A stretch of 64,000 nt of DNA, taken from assembly GCA_017529875.1 (NCBI GenBank), contig JAFXNC010000043.1, positions 99,936 to 163,935 on the forward strand, read 5' to 3'. The stretch is from Ruminococcus sp. Lineage in GTDB: Bacteria > Bacillota > Clostridia > Oscillospirales > Ruminococcaceae. Below are positions 22,264 through 30,243 of the stretch, piece by piece. A program made the translations under genes and the position numbers. Each line of letters starts with the position of its first letter. Position 1 is the stretch's first letter. A model generated the notes under the pieces. That model was not told the DNA's origin. It made no database searches and worked only from the letters and a program-made list of their open reading frames with translations.

Positions 22264-24717
22264 ATGAAATTCGGATTCTTTGATGATGTTAACAAGGAGT
22301 ACGTCATCACCAACCCGAGGACCCCTTATCCCTGGATCAATTACCTGGGCACACAGGAGTTCTTCTCGCTCATTTCCAATACCGCAGGCGGTTACAGCTT
22401 CTTCAAGGATGCCCGTCTGAGGAGGATCACCCGTTACCGTTACAACAACGTACCCGTTGATATGGGCGGAAGATATTTCTACATCAACGACGGCGAGACC
22501 GTATGGTCCCCCGGCTGGAGCCCTGTAAAGACCGAGCTTGACAGCTATTCCTGCCGCCACGGTATCGGCTACACCGTTATCAAGGGCGAAAAGAACGGCG
22601 TTTCCGCCGAGGTGACATTCTTCGTACCCCAGAGCTTCAACGGCGAGGTACAGAAGATGGTGCTGAAAAACACCTCTGACAAGGCCAAGAGCTTCAAGCT
22701 GTTCTCCTTCCTGGAGTGGTGCCTCTGGAACGCCTCCGACGACGGCGAGAACTTCCAGAGAAACTTCAACACCGGCGAGGTAGAGATCGAGGGTTCGACT
22801 ATCTACCACAAGACCGAGTACAAGGAGCGCCGCGACCACTTTGCATTCTACACCGTAAATGCCGATATCTGCGGCTTCGATACCGACAGAGAGACCTTCA
22901 TGGGCGGCATCTACAACGGCTTCGCTAACCCCGGCACCGTATTCGCAGGCAAGCCCGCCAACTCCGTGGCTGACGGCTGGAGCCCTGTTGCTTCTCATTG
23001 CCTCGACATCACCCTTGCCGCAGGCGAGGAGAAGACCCTTGTGTTCATGCTGGGCTATGTTGAGAACGGTGAGAACAAGTGGAACGCCGACGGCACCATG
23101 AACAAGAGCAAGGCCTATGCGATGATCGAGTCCATGAACACTGCCGAGAAGGCTGACAAGGCTCTTGCTGAGCTCAAGGCTTACTGGGATACTCTGCTGT
23201 CGCAGTATCATGTTGAGACTGCTGATGACAAGCTCAACAGAATGGTAAATATCTGGAACCAGTATCAGTGCATGGTAACATTCAATATGTCCCGCTCCGC
23301 CTCATACTTCGAGAGCGGTATCGGCAGAGGCATGGGCTTCCGCGATTCCAACCAGGATCTGCTGGGCTTCGTTCACCAGATCCCCGACAGAGCAAGAGAG
23401 CGTATCCTTGACCTGGCGGCTACTCAGTTCGAGGACGGCGGATGCTATCACCAGTATCAGCCCCTTACCAAGAAGGGCAACGACGCTATCGGCGGCGACT
23501 TCTCCGATGACCCGCTGTGGATGATCCTCTCCACCGCTCAGTACATCAAAGAGACCGGCGACTATACTATTCTCGACGAGCAGGTGCCCTACGACAACGA
23601 CGAGAGCAAGGCTCAGTCCATGATGCACCACCTGAAGATGAGCTTCTGGCACGTTGCCAAGTTCGTAGGTCCTCACGGACTGCCTCTGGCAATGAGAGCT
23701 GACTGGAACGACTGTCTGAACCTCTCCTGCCACTCCGATACTCCGGGCGAGAGCTTCCAGACCTACACCAGCCCCAAGTACGGCGCAGAGAAGTTCAGCC
23801 GCGTGGCTGAGTCTGTAATGGTGGCCGCTATGATGAGCTTCATCGGACCTGAGTATGTTGCACTCTGCAAGTACAAGGGCCTTGATGACGAGGCTAAGGC
23901 TGCACAGGCTGAGATCGACAAGATGAACAAGGCTACCCTCGACTACGGCTGGGACGGCGAGTGGTTCATCAGAGCTTACGATGACTTCGGCAAGAAGGTG
24001 GGCTCCAACGAGTGCGAGGAGGGCAAGATCTTCATCGAGCCCCAGGGCTTCGCAGTTCTCGGCGGCCTCGGCAAGGAGAGCGGCAAGGATATCGTGACCC
24101 TCAACTCCGTCAAGAAGTATCTGGACACCAAGTACGGCCTTGTGCTCAACAATCCCGCATTCACCAGATACTACAAGGAGTACGGCGAGATCTCCACATA
24201 CCCCGGCGGCTACAAGGAGAACGCAGGTATCTTCTGTCACAACAATGCATGGATCATCTGTGCAGAGGCATTTGCTGGCAGAGGCGACCAGGCATTTGAG
24301 TACTACTCCAAGATCGCTCCCGCTTATCTCGAGGACATCTCCGACCTGCACAGAACTGAGCCCTATGTATACGCTCAGATGATCGCAGGCAAGGATGCTT
24401 CAAGACACGGTGAGGCCAAGAACAGCTGGCTGACCGGTACTGCTTCCTGGAACTTCGTGGCTATTTCCCAGTACATCCTGGGCATCATCCCCGACTACGA
24501 GGGACTGAAACTGGATCCTTCGATCCCCGAGGCCTGGGACGGCTACAAGCTCACCAGAAAGTACCGCGGAAACACCTACAACATCACCTTCAAGAACCCC
24601 GACCATGTATGCAAGGGCGTCAAGAGCGTGGTAGTTGACGGCGTTAAGATCAACGGCAACATCCTCCCCGTATTCGAGGCAGGCACTGCTCACGAAGTAG
24701 AGGTAACAATGGGCTGA
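22264..24717 (+). CDS. cbp: Cellobiose phosphorylase (GH94)
   Basis: Cytoplasmic GH94 enzyme (EC 2.4.1.20) that splits cellobiose with phosphate into glucose 1-phosphate and glucose. The 817-residue length and the start [20 protein letters not shown], with PYPWINYLG, are those of cellobiose phosphorylases. Other core features are [42 protein letters not shown], the catalytic acid region [12 protein letters not shown] (Asp near 480) and [11 protein letters not shown]. Specificity for cellobiose over chitobiose or longer cellodextrins is inferred from overall resemblance. ATG at 22264 with GAAAGGTGG upstream. The 130-bp leader after the tandem repeat holds a GGAC..GGC / GCC..GTCC hairpin (22207-22232). 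Confidence 0.95.
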   Translation: MKFGFFDDVNKEYVITNPRTPYPWINYLGTQEFFSLISNTAGGYSFFKDARLRRITRYRYNNVPVDMGGRYFYINDGETVWSPGWSPVKTELDSYSCRHGIGYTVIKGEKNGVSAEVTFFVPQSFNGEVQKMVLKNTSDKAKSFKLFSFLEWCLWNASDDGENFQRNFNTGEVEIEGSTIYHKTEYKERRDHFAFYTVNADICGFDTDRETFMGGIYNGFANPGTVFAGKPANSVADGWSPVASHCLDITLAAGEEKTLVFMLGYVENGENKWNADGTMNKSKAYAMIESMNTAEKADKALAELKAYWDTLLSQYHVETADDKLNRMVNIWNQYQCMVTFNMSRSASYFESGIGRGMGFRDSNQDLLGFVHQIPDRARERILDLAATQFEDGGCYHQYQPLTKKGNDAIGGDFSDDPLWMILSTAQYIKETGDYTILDEQVPYDNDESKAQSMMHHLKMSFWHVAKFVGPHGLPLAMRADWNDCLNLSCHSDTPGESFQTYTSPKYGAEKFSRVAESVMVAAMMSFIGPEYVALCKYKGLDDEAKAAQAEIDKMNKATLDYGWDGEWFIRAYDDFGKKVGSNECEEGKIFIEPQGFAVLGGLGKESGKDIVTLNSVKKYLDTKYGLVLNNPAFTRYYKEYGEISTYPGGYKENAGIFCHNNAWIICAEAFAGRGDQAFEYYSKIAPAYLEDISDLHRTEPYVYAQMIAGKDASRHGEAKNSWLTGTASWNFVAISQYILGIIPDYEGLKLDPSIPEAWDGYKLTRKYRGNTYNITFKNPDHVCKGVKSVVVDGVKINGNILPVFEAGTAHEVEVTMG

Positions 24718-24755
24718 CAAGCAGCCCATAGGCTGACAAGCAGCCCGGATATAAG

Positions 24756-24786
24756 AAAAGAGCGTCCCGCGGGACGCTCTTTTTTG
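24756..24786 (+). terminator. Terminator between cbp and the convergent SDR gene
   Basis: AAAAGAGCGTCCC / GGGACGCTCTTTT palindrome with a two-base loop and a T-run. It can act in both directions. Confidence 0.9.
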
Positions 24787-24797
24787 TGTGTTTGAGA

Positions 24798-25559
24798 TCA
24801 AAGCCCTATGGACCCGGTGTACACCGGGAAATCCGCTTCGGCCCTGGCGACGGCTTCTTCGAGGTTGAGGCCGTGGAAGGCTCCGGCGGCGAAGTTCCTG
24901 CCGGACCTGCGGTCGTCGATGAAGGCTCCCACCACTACTCCGGGCAGAGAGCTCTCGGGGGCGTTGGGGGCATGGGGGCCGCCCAGGTCAGTCCTGCACC
25001 AGCCGGGATCGGTGATGTTGATGCAGATATCGGTGCCGTTGTACTTGGAGGCCAGATCCATAGTCACCTTGTCGAGAGCGGCTTTGCTGGCGCTGTAACC
25101 GGCCTGCTCAGGCTCCAGCCTGATGCCGCTGGTGGTGTTGACGATGCGCCCGAAGCCCCTCTCAGCCATTTTCGGCAGGAAGTGATAAACTATCATCATC
25201 GGAGCGATGGTGTTGATCTTGAAGCTCTCCTCATAATCCGAGGCGGGGGTGTTGAGATACTCGGTGCGGTAGGCGACCTGTATGCCCGCGTTGTTGAGCA
25301 CGATATCCACCGGCACCCCCAAAGCGTCGATCTCGGAGAGCATAGCCTGCACCTGAGAGATATCGGAAAACTCCGCTCCCACCGCATGAGCCTTAACGCC
25401 CAGCGCCCTTACCTCGGAGAAAGTCTTTTCGCAGTGCTCCGCAGTCCTGCCCTGGAGTATCAGGTTACAGCCCCGCTGTGCCATGAACAGCGCCGCTCCC
25501 CTGCCGATGCCTCTTGCCGCACCGGTTATGAATGCCCAGCGTCCTTTTACATCTACCAT
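24798..25559 (-). CDS. Short-chain dehydrogenase/reductase
   Basis: A 253-residue classical SDR oxidoreductase. The NAD(P) site TGAARGIGRG lies at about 12-21 and an Arg/Thr-rich stretch suits NADPH. NNAG is near 90, and the catalytic Ser (NTTSGIRLE) and Tyr/Lys (YSASKAALD) lie near 140-160. Substrate unknown. ATG at 25559 follows AGGAGG. The AraC-type regulator gene immediately upstream in the same direction could control it. Confidence 0.9.
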   Translation of the reverse strand: MVDVKGRWAFITGAARGIGRGAALFMAQRGCNLILQGRTAEHCEKTFSEVRALGVKAHAVGAEFSDISQVQAMLSEIDALGVPVDIVLNNAGIQVAYRTEYLNTPASDYEESFKINTIAPMMIVYHFLPKMAERGFGRIVNTTSGIRLEPEQAGYSASKAALDKVTMDLASKYNGTDICINITDPGWCRTDLGGPHAPNAPESSLPGVVVGAFIDDRRSGRNFAAGAFHGLNLEEAVARAEADFPVYTGSIGL

Positions 25560-25679
25560 AAGTATTCCTCCTTATTGTTGTTATTCCCACAGCCCAAGCA
25601 TAGCATATCGGGCGGGACAATTCAACGGTTTGGTCTCAGGTTTGGAGGAACGTTCTATTTTTGCATACAAAGATAATAC

Positions 25680-26564
25680 TCAGCGCGTTTCCTTCGATTC
25701 TTTCTGCCGCAGCCGGAACTGCTTCGGGGTGAGTCCCCGGTGCTTGCGGAAGCAGCGTATGAAGTGGCTGCAATCCGAGAAGCCGGTCTGCTGGCTGATA
25801 AAGGTCAGGTCATGGTCGGTGAAAAGCAGATATTCCTCGGACTTGAATATCCTCATGCGCTCGATGTACTCCTTGCAGCTCATGCCGTACTGCTCGCGGA
25901 ACTTCGCCGCAAAGCCGGAATAGCTCATATGGCACATCGCTGCGATCTCCGAGACCCGGATATTCTCGCTGAGGCGGCTGTCGATGTACTCGGCCACGTT
26001 CTCGATGCCGAAGATATCCGCGCTCCTCACGGGGCAGCCGTTTATGTCCAGCCCGGAGTCTATCCACAGCCGTACTATGCCGAAGATCAGCCTGTATATC
26101 TGCGCCCGGAGCATGATGTCGCGCCCGTAGAGGTACTGCTCTGTCTCCCGGACGCAGTCGGAGAAGACCTCCTTTGCGCGGAGGGTCTCGGTCTGCCGGG
26201 AGTCGAAGTGTATCTGCATATCCTTTGACCGGGCATACCGGAATATAGCCGAGGCCGACGGCGCATAGGAGGATGTATTCGGGAACTTCACCGGGTCGAA
26301 TTTCAGCCCTGCGAACAGCAGCTGCCCGCTCCCTGCCGAGAGTATGGAATGTACCGCCGAGGGGTAGAGAAATATCAGCTCCCCCTCGGAAACGATATGG
26401 GAGACGCCGTCGCAGATCACATCCGCCCTGCCCTTGATGATGTAGAGGAACTCTGCGAAGTAATGCCAGTGCTGCTTGACCGGGAAGGGCCTTTTCTCAG
26501 CATCGAAAACGAAGGTCTCTATGGGGAAATTGAGGCTGTCCTGCTTTTCATACAAAGAGCTCAT
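25680..26564 (-). CDS. AraC-family transcriptional regulator
   Basis: A 294-residue regulator with an N-terminal cupin-like ligand domain (about 15-140; PVKQHWHYFAEFLYIIKG) and a C-terminal double HTH (about 185-285; IRVSEIAAMCHMSYSGFAAKFREQYG and FISQQTGFSDCSHFIRCFRKHRGLTPKQFR). The ligand is probably a sugar, as in most cupin-AraC regulators of clostridia. ATG at 26564 follows AAGGAG. It is divergent from the PqqD cassette and upstream of the SDR gene, so either is a possible target. Confidence 0.92.
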   Translation of the reverse strand: MSSLYEKQDSLNFPIETFVFDAEKRPFPVKQHWHYFAEFLYIIKGRADVICDGVSHIVSEGELIFLYPSAVHSILSAGSGQLLFAGLKFDPVKFPNTSSYAPSASAIFRYARSKDMQIHFDSRQTETLRAKEVFSDCVRETEQYLYGRDIMLRAQIYRLIFGIVRLWIDSGLDINGCPVRSADIFGIENVAEYIDSRLSENIRVSEIAAMCHMSYSGFAAKFREQYGMSCKEYIERMRIFKSEEYLLFTDHDLTFISQQTGFSDCSHFIRCFRKHRGLTPKQFRLRQKESKETR

Positions 26565-26601
26565 AGGCGGCTCCTTTCAAGCTGTATTTTGGTTTGATAC
26601 A

Positions 26602-26630
26602 ATCATACCACATTATTTCAAAAATTGCAA
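26602..26630 (-). promoter_or_regulatory. Promoter of the AraC-type gene
   Basis: Minus strand TTGCAA (26630-26625), 17-bp spacer, TATGAT (26607-26602) with a TGG extension. Confidence 0.75.
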
Positions 26631-26682
26631 GGGGGAGGCACGGCTGGGCCGGGAGTTTCCCATGTTTCCGCTTATACAGCGA

Positions 26683-26711
26683 TTGACACGGCTCAAAAAA
26701 CGTGGTATAAT
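26683..26711 (+). promoter_or_regulatory. Promoter of the PqqD-kinase-peptidase-ABC operon
   Basis: TTGACA (26683-26688), 17-bp spacer, TATAAT (26706-26711) with a TGG extension. Confidence 0.88.
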
Positions 26712-26761
26712 ATTTCAGGATATGTCTGAAACTCATTGCTATATCGAAAGGCGGAACTGTA

Positions 26762-27028
26762 ATGAGACTTAAAAAGGAATTTATAATCCACGATTCGGTG
26801 GGCGAGGCAATGCTGGTGGCCTCCGGCAAGGCCAAATTCTCCGGGCTGGTCAAGGGCAACAAGATGTTCGGGGAGATGCTGGCTCTGCTCAAAAGGGATA
26901 CCACCGAGGCAGAGATGGTCAAGACCCTCCGGACGAAGTATGAAGCACCCGAGGGCAAGATCGAGGCCGATGTCCGCAAGGTCATCACCGAGCTTCGCAG
27001 GATAGGCGCCTTAGAGGAAAGGAAATGA
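26762..27028 (+). CDS. PqqD-family peptide-binding protein
   Basis: An 88-residue PqqD-like protein. In RiPP pathways this winged-helix fold is the RiPP recognition element that binds a leader peptide and presents it to modifying enzymes. The length and the pattern FIIHDSVGEAMLVASGKAKFSGLVKGNKM, followed by a helical bundle ending VITELRRIGALEE, match the family. It opens a four-gene operon and overlaps the next gene by four bases (ATGA). No precursor peptide gene or radical SAM enzyme is seen nearby, so the substrate is unknown. Confidence 0.82.
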   Translation: MRLKKEFIIHDSVGEAMLVASGKAKFSGLVKGNKMFGEMLALLKRDTTEAEMVKTLRTKYEAPEGKIEADVRKVITELRRIGALEERK

Positions 27029-27753
27029 CCGGCACCTATAAAATGGCCGGCAAGGTCATAGAAGTCACCTCACTGTACGAGGACGTACACAGATACTGCG
27101 CCGACTACCGCTGTGAGGGGGAGCCGGATATCACCGTGAAGATCACTCAGGAGGATATCGACTACGAGCGTGAGCGTTCCGCCAGGACCGACGAGGTCAG
27201 GGAACGCAAGCCCCTCCATGCCCCCGATCACCTGCTCGAACGCCTTGCCGTATACCGCAGGATCGCAGAGACTGCCCCGCAGTACGGGATATTCCTGTTC
27301 CACGGCTCCTGCGTGGCGGTGGACGGCCAGGGGTATCTTTTCACGGCGGTCTCCGGCACCGGCAAGTCCACCCACTCAAGGCTGTGGCGGGAGATGCTGG
27401 GGGAGAGGGCCGTCATGGTCAACGACGACAAGCCCCTGATCTCCGTCACCGGCGACGCTGTACTGGTTCACGGCACCCCCTACAACGGCAAGCACAGGCT
27501 CAGCACCGATATCTCGGTGCCGCTGAAAGCCCTGTGCGTACTTCAGCGTGCGGAGCAGAACTCAATCCGCAGGATAAGCAAGAGCGAGGCCTTCCCCATG
27601 CTGATGCAGCAGGTATACCGTCCTGCCGACAGCGCCGCGCTGGCTCAGACGCTGGATCTCATCAGCGCTCTGGCTGACAGGGTGCCGCTTTACAGGCTGG
27701 GAGCCAACATGGATCCGGATGCGGCAAGGGTCGCATACGAGGGAATGAAATGA
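27025..27753 (+). CDS. HprK-like P-loop kinase of a RiPP-type cassette
   Basis: A 242-residue protein with a P-loop in the HPr-kinase style: FLFHGSCVAVDGQGYLFTAVSGTGKSTHSRLW (Walker A SGTGKST near residue 115) and the second acidic motif MVNDDKPLI near 137. Such HprK-like kinases occur with PqqD proteins in peptide-modification clusters, some of which phosphorylate lasso precursor Ser residues. It lacks the N-terminal domain of true HprK. Its partner genes make peptide kinase activity plausible, but unproven. It overlaps both neighbours by four bases. Confidence 0.8.
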   Translation: MTGTYKMAGKVIEVTSLYEDVHRYCADYRCEGEPDITVKITQEDIDYERERSARTDEVRERKPLHAPDHLLERLAVYRRIAETAPQYGIFLFHGSCVAVDGQGYLFTAVSGTGKSTHSRLWREMLGERAVMVNDDKPLISVTGDAVLVHGTPYNGKHRLSTDISVPLKALCVLQRAEQNSIRRISKSEAFPMLMQQVYRPADSAALAQTLDLISALADRVPLYRLGANMDPDAARVAYEGMK

Positions 27754-28202
27754 AATTTGAAGATTATCTCAAAGAGAACGGAACGCTGACCTACACCAAC
27801 GTGGGCGTTAGCATGATGCCGCTGCTCAAACAGGGGCGGGATCTATTCACGCTGACCGCCAAGACCGAAAAGCGCTGCTCCCGGGGGGATGTGGTGCTCT
27901 ACAAGCGTCCTCCGGAAAAGTATGTGCTGCACAGGATAGTCGAGGTTCGCCCCGACAGCTATGTGATACTGGGGGACAACTGCCTGGTCAAGGAATACGG
28001 CATCGCCGACAGCGACATCCTCGGGGTGATGACGAGCTACGTCCGCCGCAGCAGGGAGCACACCGTGAACGATCTGTCATACCGGCTGTACTCCTGGTAT
28101 GTCCTAACGTTCATGGCGCCGAGGGTGTTCTTCAAGCGGCAGAAGCACCGGCTCAAAAGAGTTATCAAAAGGATAGTATATGGAAAGAAACAGCGCCGTT
28201 AA
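27750..28202 (+). CDS. S24/S26-family signal-peptidase-like protein with Ser-His dyad
   Basis: A 150-residue peptidase of the S26 fold. GVSMMPLLKQG holds the catalytic Ser (near 23) and KYVLHRIVEV has His where type I signal peptidases of bacteria have Lys, as in the SipW/eukaryotic type. ILGDNC follows. There is no N-terminal membrane anchor; a weak hydrophobic segment near the basic C-terminus (about 115-130) might attach it. It probably cleaves the leader of the peptide exported by the next gene. It overlaps the kinase gene by four bases and the ABC gene by 23 bases. Confidence 0.8.
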   Translation: MKFEDYLKENGTLTYTNVGVSMMPLLKQGRDLFTLTAKTEKRCSRGDVVLYKRPPEKYVLHRIVEVRPDSYVILGDNCLVKEYGIADSDILGVMTSYVRRSREHTVNDLSYRLYSWYVLTFMAPRVFFKRQKHRLKRVIKRIVYGKKQRR

Positions 28203-29886
28203 ATGGCTTTACAAGGTCCCCGGGAAGAAAAAGTGGTATATCGCCGCCCTCGTCGTCATACAGTCTCTCAACGGTGCTGCCGGAGTGCTGTATGCACTGT
28301 TTCTGCGCAACATCGTTGACAGCGCCGTGAACCGGGACTCTGACGGTTTCTGGGCAAACGTACTTATCACTGTGCTGCTGGTCTCAGGGCAGATAATGCT
28401 CCTTGCCATCTCCCGGTGGCTTGCGGAATATGCCCGGGCAAGCTTCGAGAACGCCTTCAAAAAGCGGCTTCTGAGCAACATCCTCAACAAGGATTTCGAG
28501 AGCGTCAACGCCGTACATTCCGGCGCCTGGCTCAACCGCCTCACCAGCGACACCGCAGTCATCGCCAACCACTCCGTTGACATACTGCCGGGACTGGCGG
28601 GGATGCTGGTCAAGCTCATCAGCGCCATAGTCATGATGGTGATACTCGACGCCCGGTTCGCCATGATGGTGGTGCCCCTGGGGGTAGTTATGGTACTGAT
28701 GACCTACGCCTTCCGGCGGGTACTCAAACGCCTCCACAAGAACATCCAGGAAAGCGACGGCAGGCTGCGCATATATTTGCAGGAGAGTATAGGCAGCCTG
28801 ATGATGATACGCTCCTTCGCCGCCGAAGACCAGACCCTGCATGACGCCTCCGAAAGGATGCGGGACCACATGGATGCGCGGATGAAGCGGACGCGGTTCT
28901 CGAATTTCTGCGGCATAGGATTCGGCGCGGCTATCAGCGGTATGTATCTGTTCGGAGCGGCATACTGCGCCTACGGCATACTCCACGACACCGTGACCTT
29001 CGGCACCCTTACTGCCATAACACAGCTCATCTCGCAGATACAGTCACCCTTTGCCAACATCTCCGGGTATCTGCCCCGGTTCTACGCCATGACCGCCAGC
29101 GCAGAGCGGCTCATGGAGATAGAGCGTTTCGCTGACGAGGGCGCCAAGGCGCTGCCTCTGGAGGAGGTAAAGCGCTTTTACACCGAGAGACTCCACAGCT
29201 TCGGGCTGAAAGACGCGGAGTTCACCTACTATCCCAACGTCGAGAACGTCTCGTCGCTGACCAAGGACAACCAGCCCGCAGTGCTCACCGGCATCAACGC
29301 CGTGATACGCAAGGGCGAATATGTGGCCTTCACAGGTCACAGCGGCTGCGGAAAATCCACGGCGCTGAAACTGATGATGAGCATATACCGCCTGGACAGC
29401 GGACAGCGGTTCATCACCGACGCCGACGGTCACACGGAGCCCCTCGACGGGCGCTGGCACAGGCTTTTCGCCTATGTGCCCCAGGGCAACCAGCTCATGA
29501 GCGGGACTGTGCGGGAGGTCATCAGCTTTGCGGACAGGTCACAGGCGGGCAACAGCGAAAAGATAGAGCAGGCCCTCAGGATAGCCTGTGCGGAGGACTT
29601 TGTCTCGGAGCTTGAAAACGGCGTAGATACGCTGCTGGGCGAGCGGGGCACGGGTCTTTCGGAGGGACAGATGCAGCGCATCGCAATTGCCCGGGCGATC
29701 TTCAGCGACAGCCCTGTGCTGCTGCTGGACGAGGCCACCTCAGCCCTTGACGGCGCGACCGAAAAGCAGCTTTTGGAAAACCTTCGCAGCATGACCGACA
29801 AGACAGTCATAATCGTGACCCACCGTCCGGCGGCGCTGGATATCTGCGACAGGGTACTGGAGTTTTCTGACAGCGGGATCGTATAG
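28180..29886 (+). CDS. ABC exporter, fused permease and ATPase
   Basis: A 568-residue half-transporter of the MsbA/LmrA-like exporter family. Six membrane helices occupy about 20-310. The ATPase domain has Walker A TGHSGCGKST (near 385), signature LSEGQMQRIAIARA (near 492), Walker B VLLLDEATSALD and the H-loop IIVTHRP. There is no N-terminal C39 peptidase domain, consistent with the separate S26-like peptidase. It is likely to export the peptide made or processed by the three upstream genes. ATG at 28180 has AAAGGA upstream, inside the peptidase gene. A hairpin terminator follows. Confidence 0.92.
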   Translation: MERNSAVKWLYKVPGKKKWYIAALVVIQSLNGAAGVLYALFLRNIVDSAVNRDSDGFWANVLITVLLVSGQIMLLAISRWLAEYARASFENAFKKRLLSNILNKDFESVNAVHSGAWLNRLTSDTAVIANHSVDILPGLAGMLVKLISAIVMMVILDARFAMMVVPLGVVMVLMTYAFRRVLKRLHKNIQESDGRLRIYLQESIGSLMMIRSFAAEDQTLHDASERMRDHMDARMKRTRFSNFCGIGFGAAISGMYLFGAAYCAYGILHDTVTFGTLTAITQLISQIQSPFANISGYLPRFYAMTASAERLMEIERFADEGAKALPLEEVKRFYTERLHSFGLKDAEFTYYPNVENVSSLTKDNQPAVLTGINAVIRKGEYVAFTGHSGCGKSTALKLMMSIYRLDSGQRFITDADGHTEPLDGRWHRLFAYVPQGNQLMSGTVREVISFADRSQAGNSEKIEQALRIACAEDFVSELENGVDTLLGERGTGLSEGQMQRIAIARAIFSDSPVLLLDEATSALDGATEKQLLENLRSMTDKTVIIVTHRPAALDICDRVLEFSDSGIV

Positions 29887-29891
29887 ATCTG

Positions 29892-29927
29892 ACGGTATAT
29901 CACCTGCGTGGTGATATACCGTTTTTA
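29892..29927 (+). terminator. Terminator of the PqqD-ABC operon
   Basis: Perfect 12-bp stem ACGGTATATCAC / GTGATATACCGT with a 7-nt loop and TTTTTATT. Confidence 0.92.
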
Positions 29928-29933
29928 TTATCC

Positions 29934-29962
29934 TTGCAATCTCCAGCTGTTTTTGGTATAAT
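29934..29962 (+). promoter_or_regulatory. Housekeeping-type promoter upstream of the fused sigma factor
   Basis: TTGCAA (29934-29939), 17-bp spacer, TATAAT (29957-29962). A structured leader of ~140 nt follows, with ACAGAGAA (30023-30030) complementary to TTCTCTGT (30063-30070). Confidence 0.75.
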
Positions 29963-30046
29963 AGTATCAGCGGATCGCCGCAGGGCAAAATGCACTATTT
30001 CGCTCCGCAGTTTTTGTGCATAACAGAGAAACTCATTCCGGGTGCG

Positions 30047-30074
30047 TAACCTTTCGGGGGACTTCTCTGTCATA
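30047..30074 (+). promoter_or_regulatory. Possible ECF-type autoregulatory promoter
   Basis: TAACCT (30047-30052), 16-bp spacer, GTCATA (30069-30074). AAC in the -35 and a GTC-type -10 at 16 bp fit ECF sigma promoters, and the gene driven is itself an ECF sigma factor. Confidence 0.4.
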
Positions 30075-30105
30075 AGCACAGAAACACGTGAAGGGAGCTG
30101 GTCAT

Positions 30106-30243
30106 ATGGCTGTGCCGCTGGATGAACTGATTGCTCAGGTGCTCCGGGATATGGCCTCGGAGGAACGTCCCGACGAGGACGAGTGCACCGCTATCCATGA
30201 CAGAGTATTCCCGCCCTGCGGAAAGGAGAAGGAAAATGAGTAA
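30106..30243 (+). CDS. 45-residue protein preceding the fused sigma factor
   Basis: A small ORF beginning MAVPLDELIAQVLRDMASEE, with an SD GGGAG at 30093-30097 and a stop eight bases inside the following sigma gene, so the two are likely translationally coupled. The product is acidic, with two Cys and no membrane segment. It may be a short anti-sigma-like modulator or only a coupling leader; I recognise no family. Confidence 0.55.
   Translation: MAVPLDELIAQVLRDMASEERPDEDECTAIHDRVFPPCGKEKENE

Noticed and set aside
29965..30105. Cyclic di-GMP riboswitch in the leader of the fused sigma gene
   Set aside because: Considered because of the linked EAL genes; the conserved GEMM core and tetraloop-receptor elements are absent.
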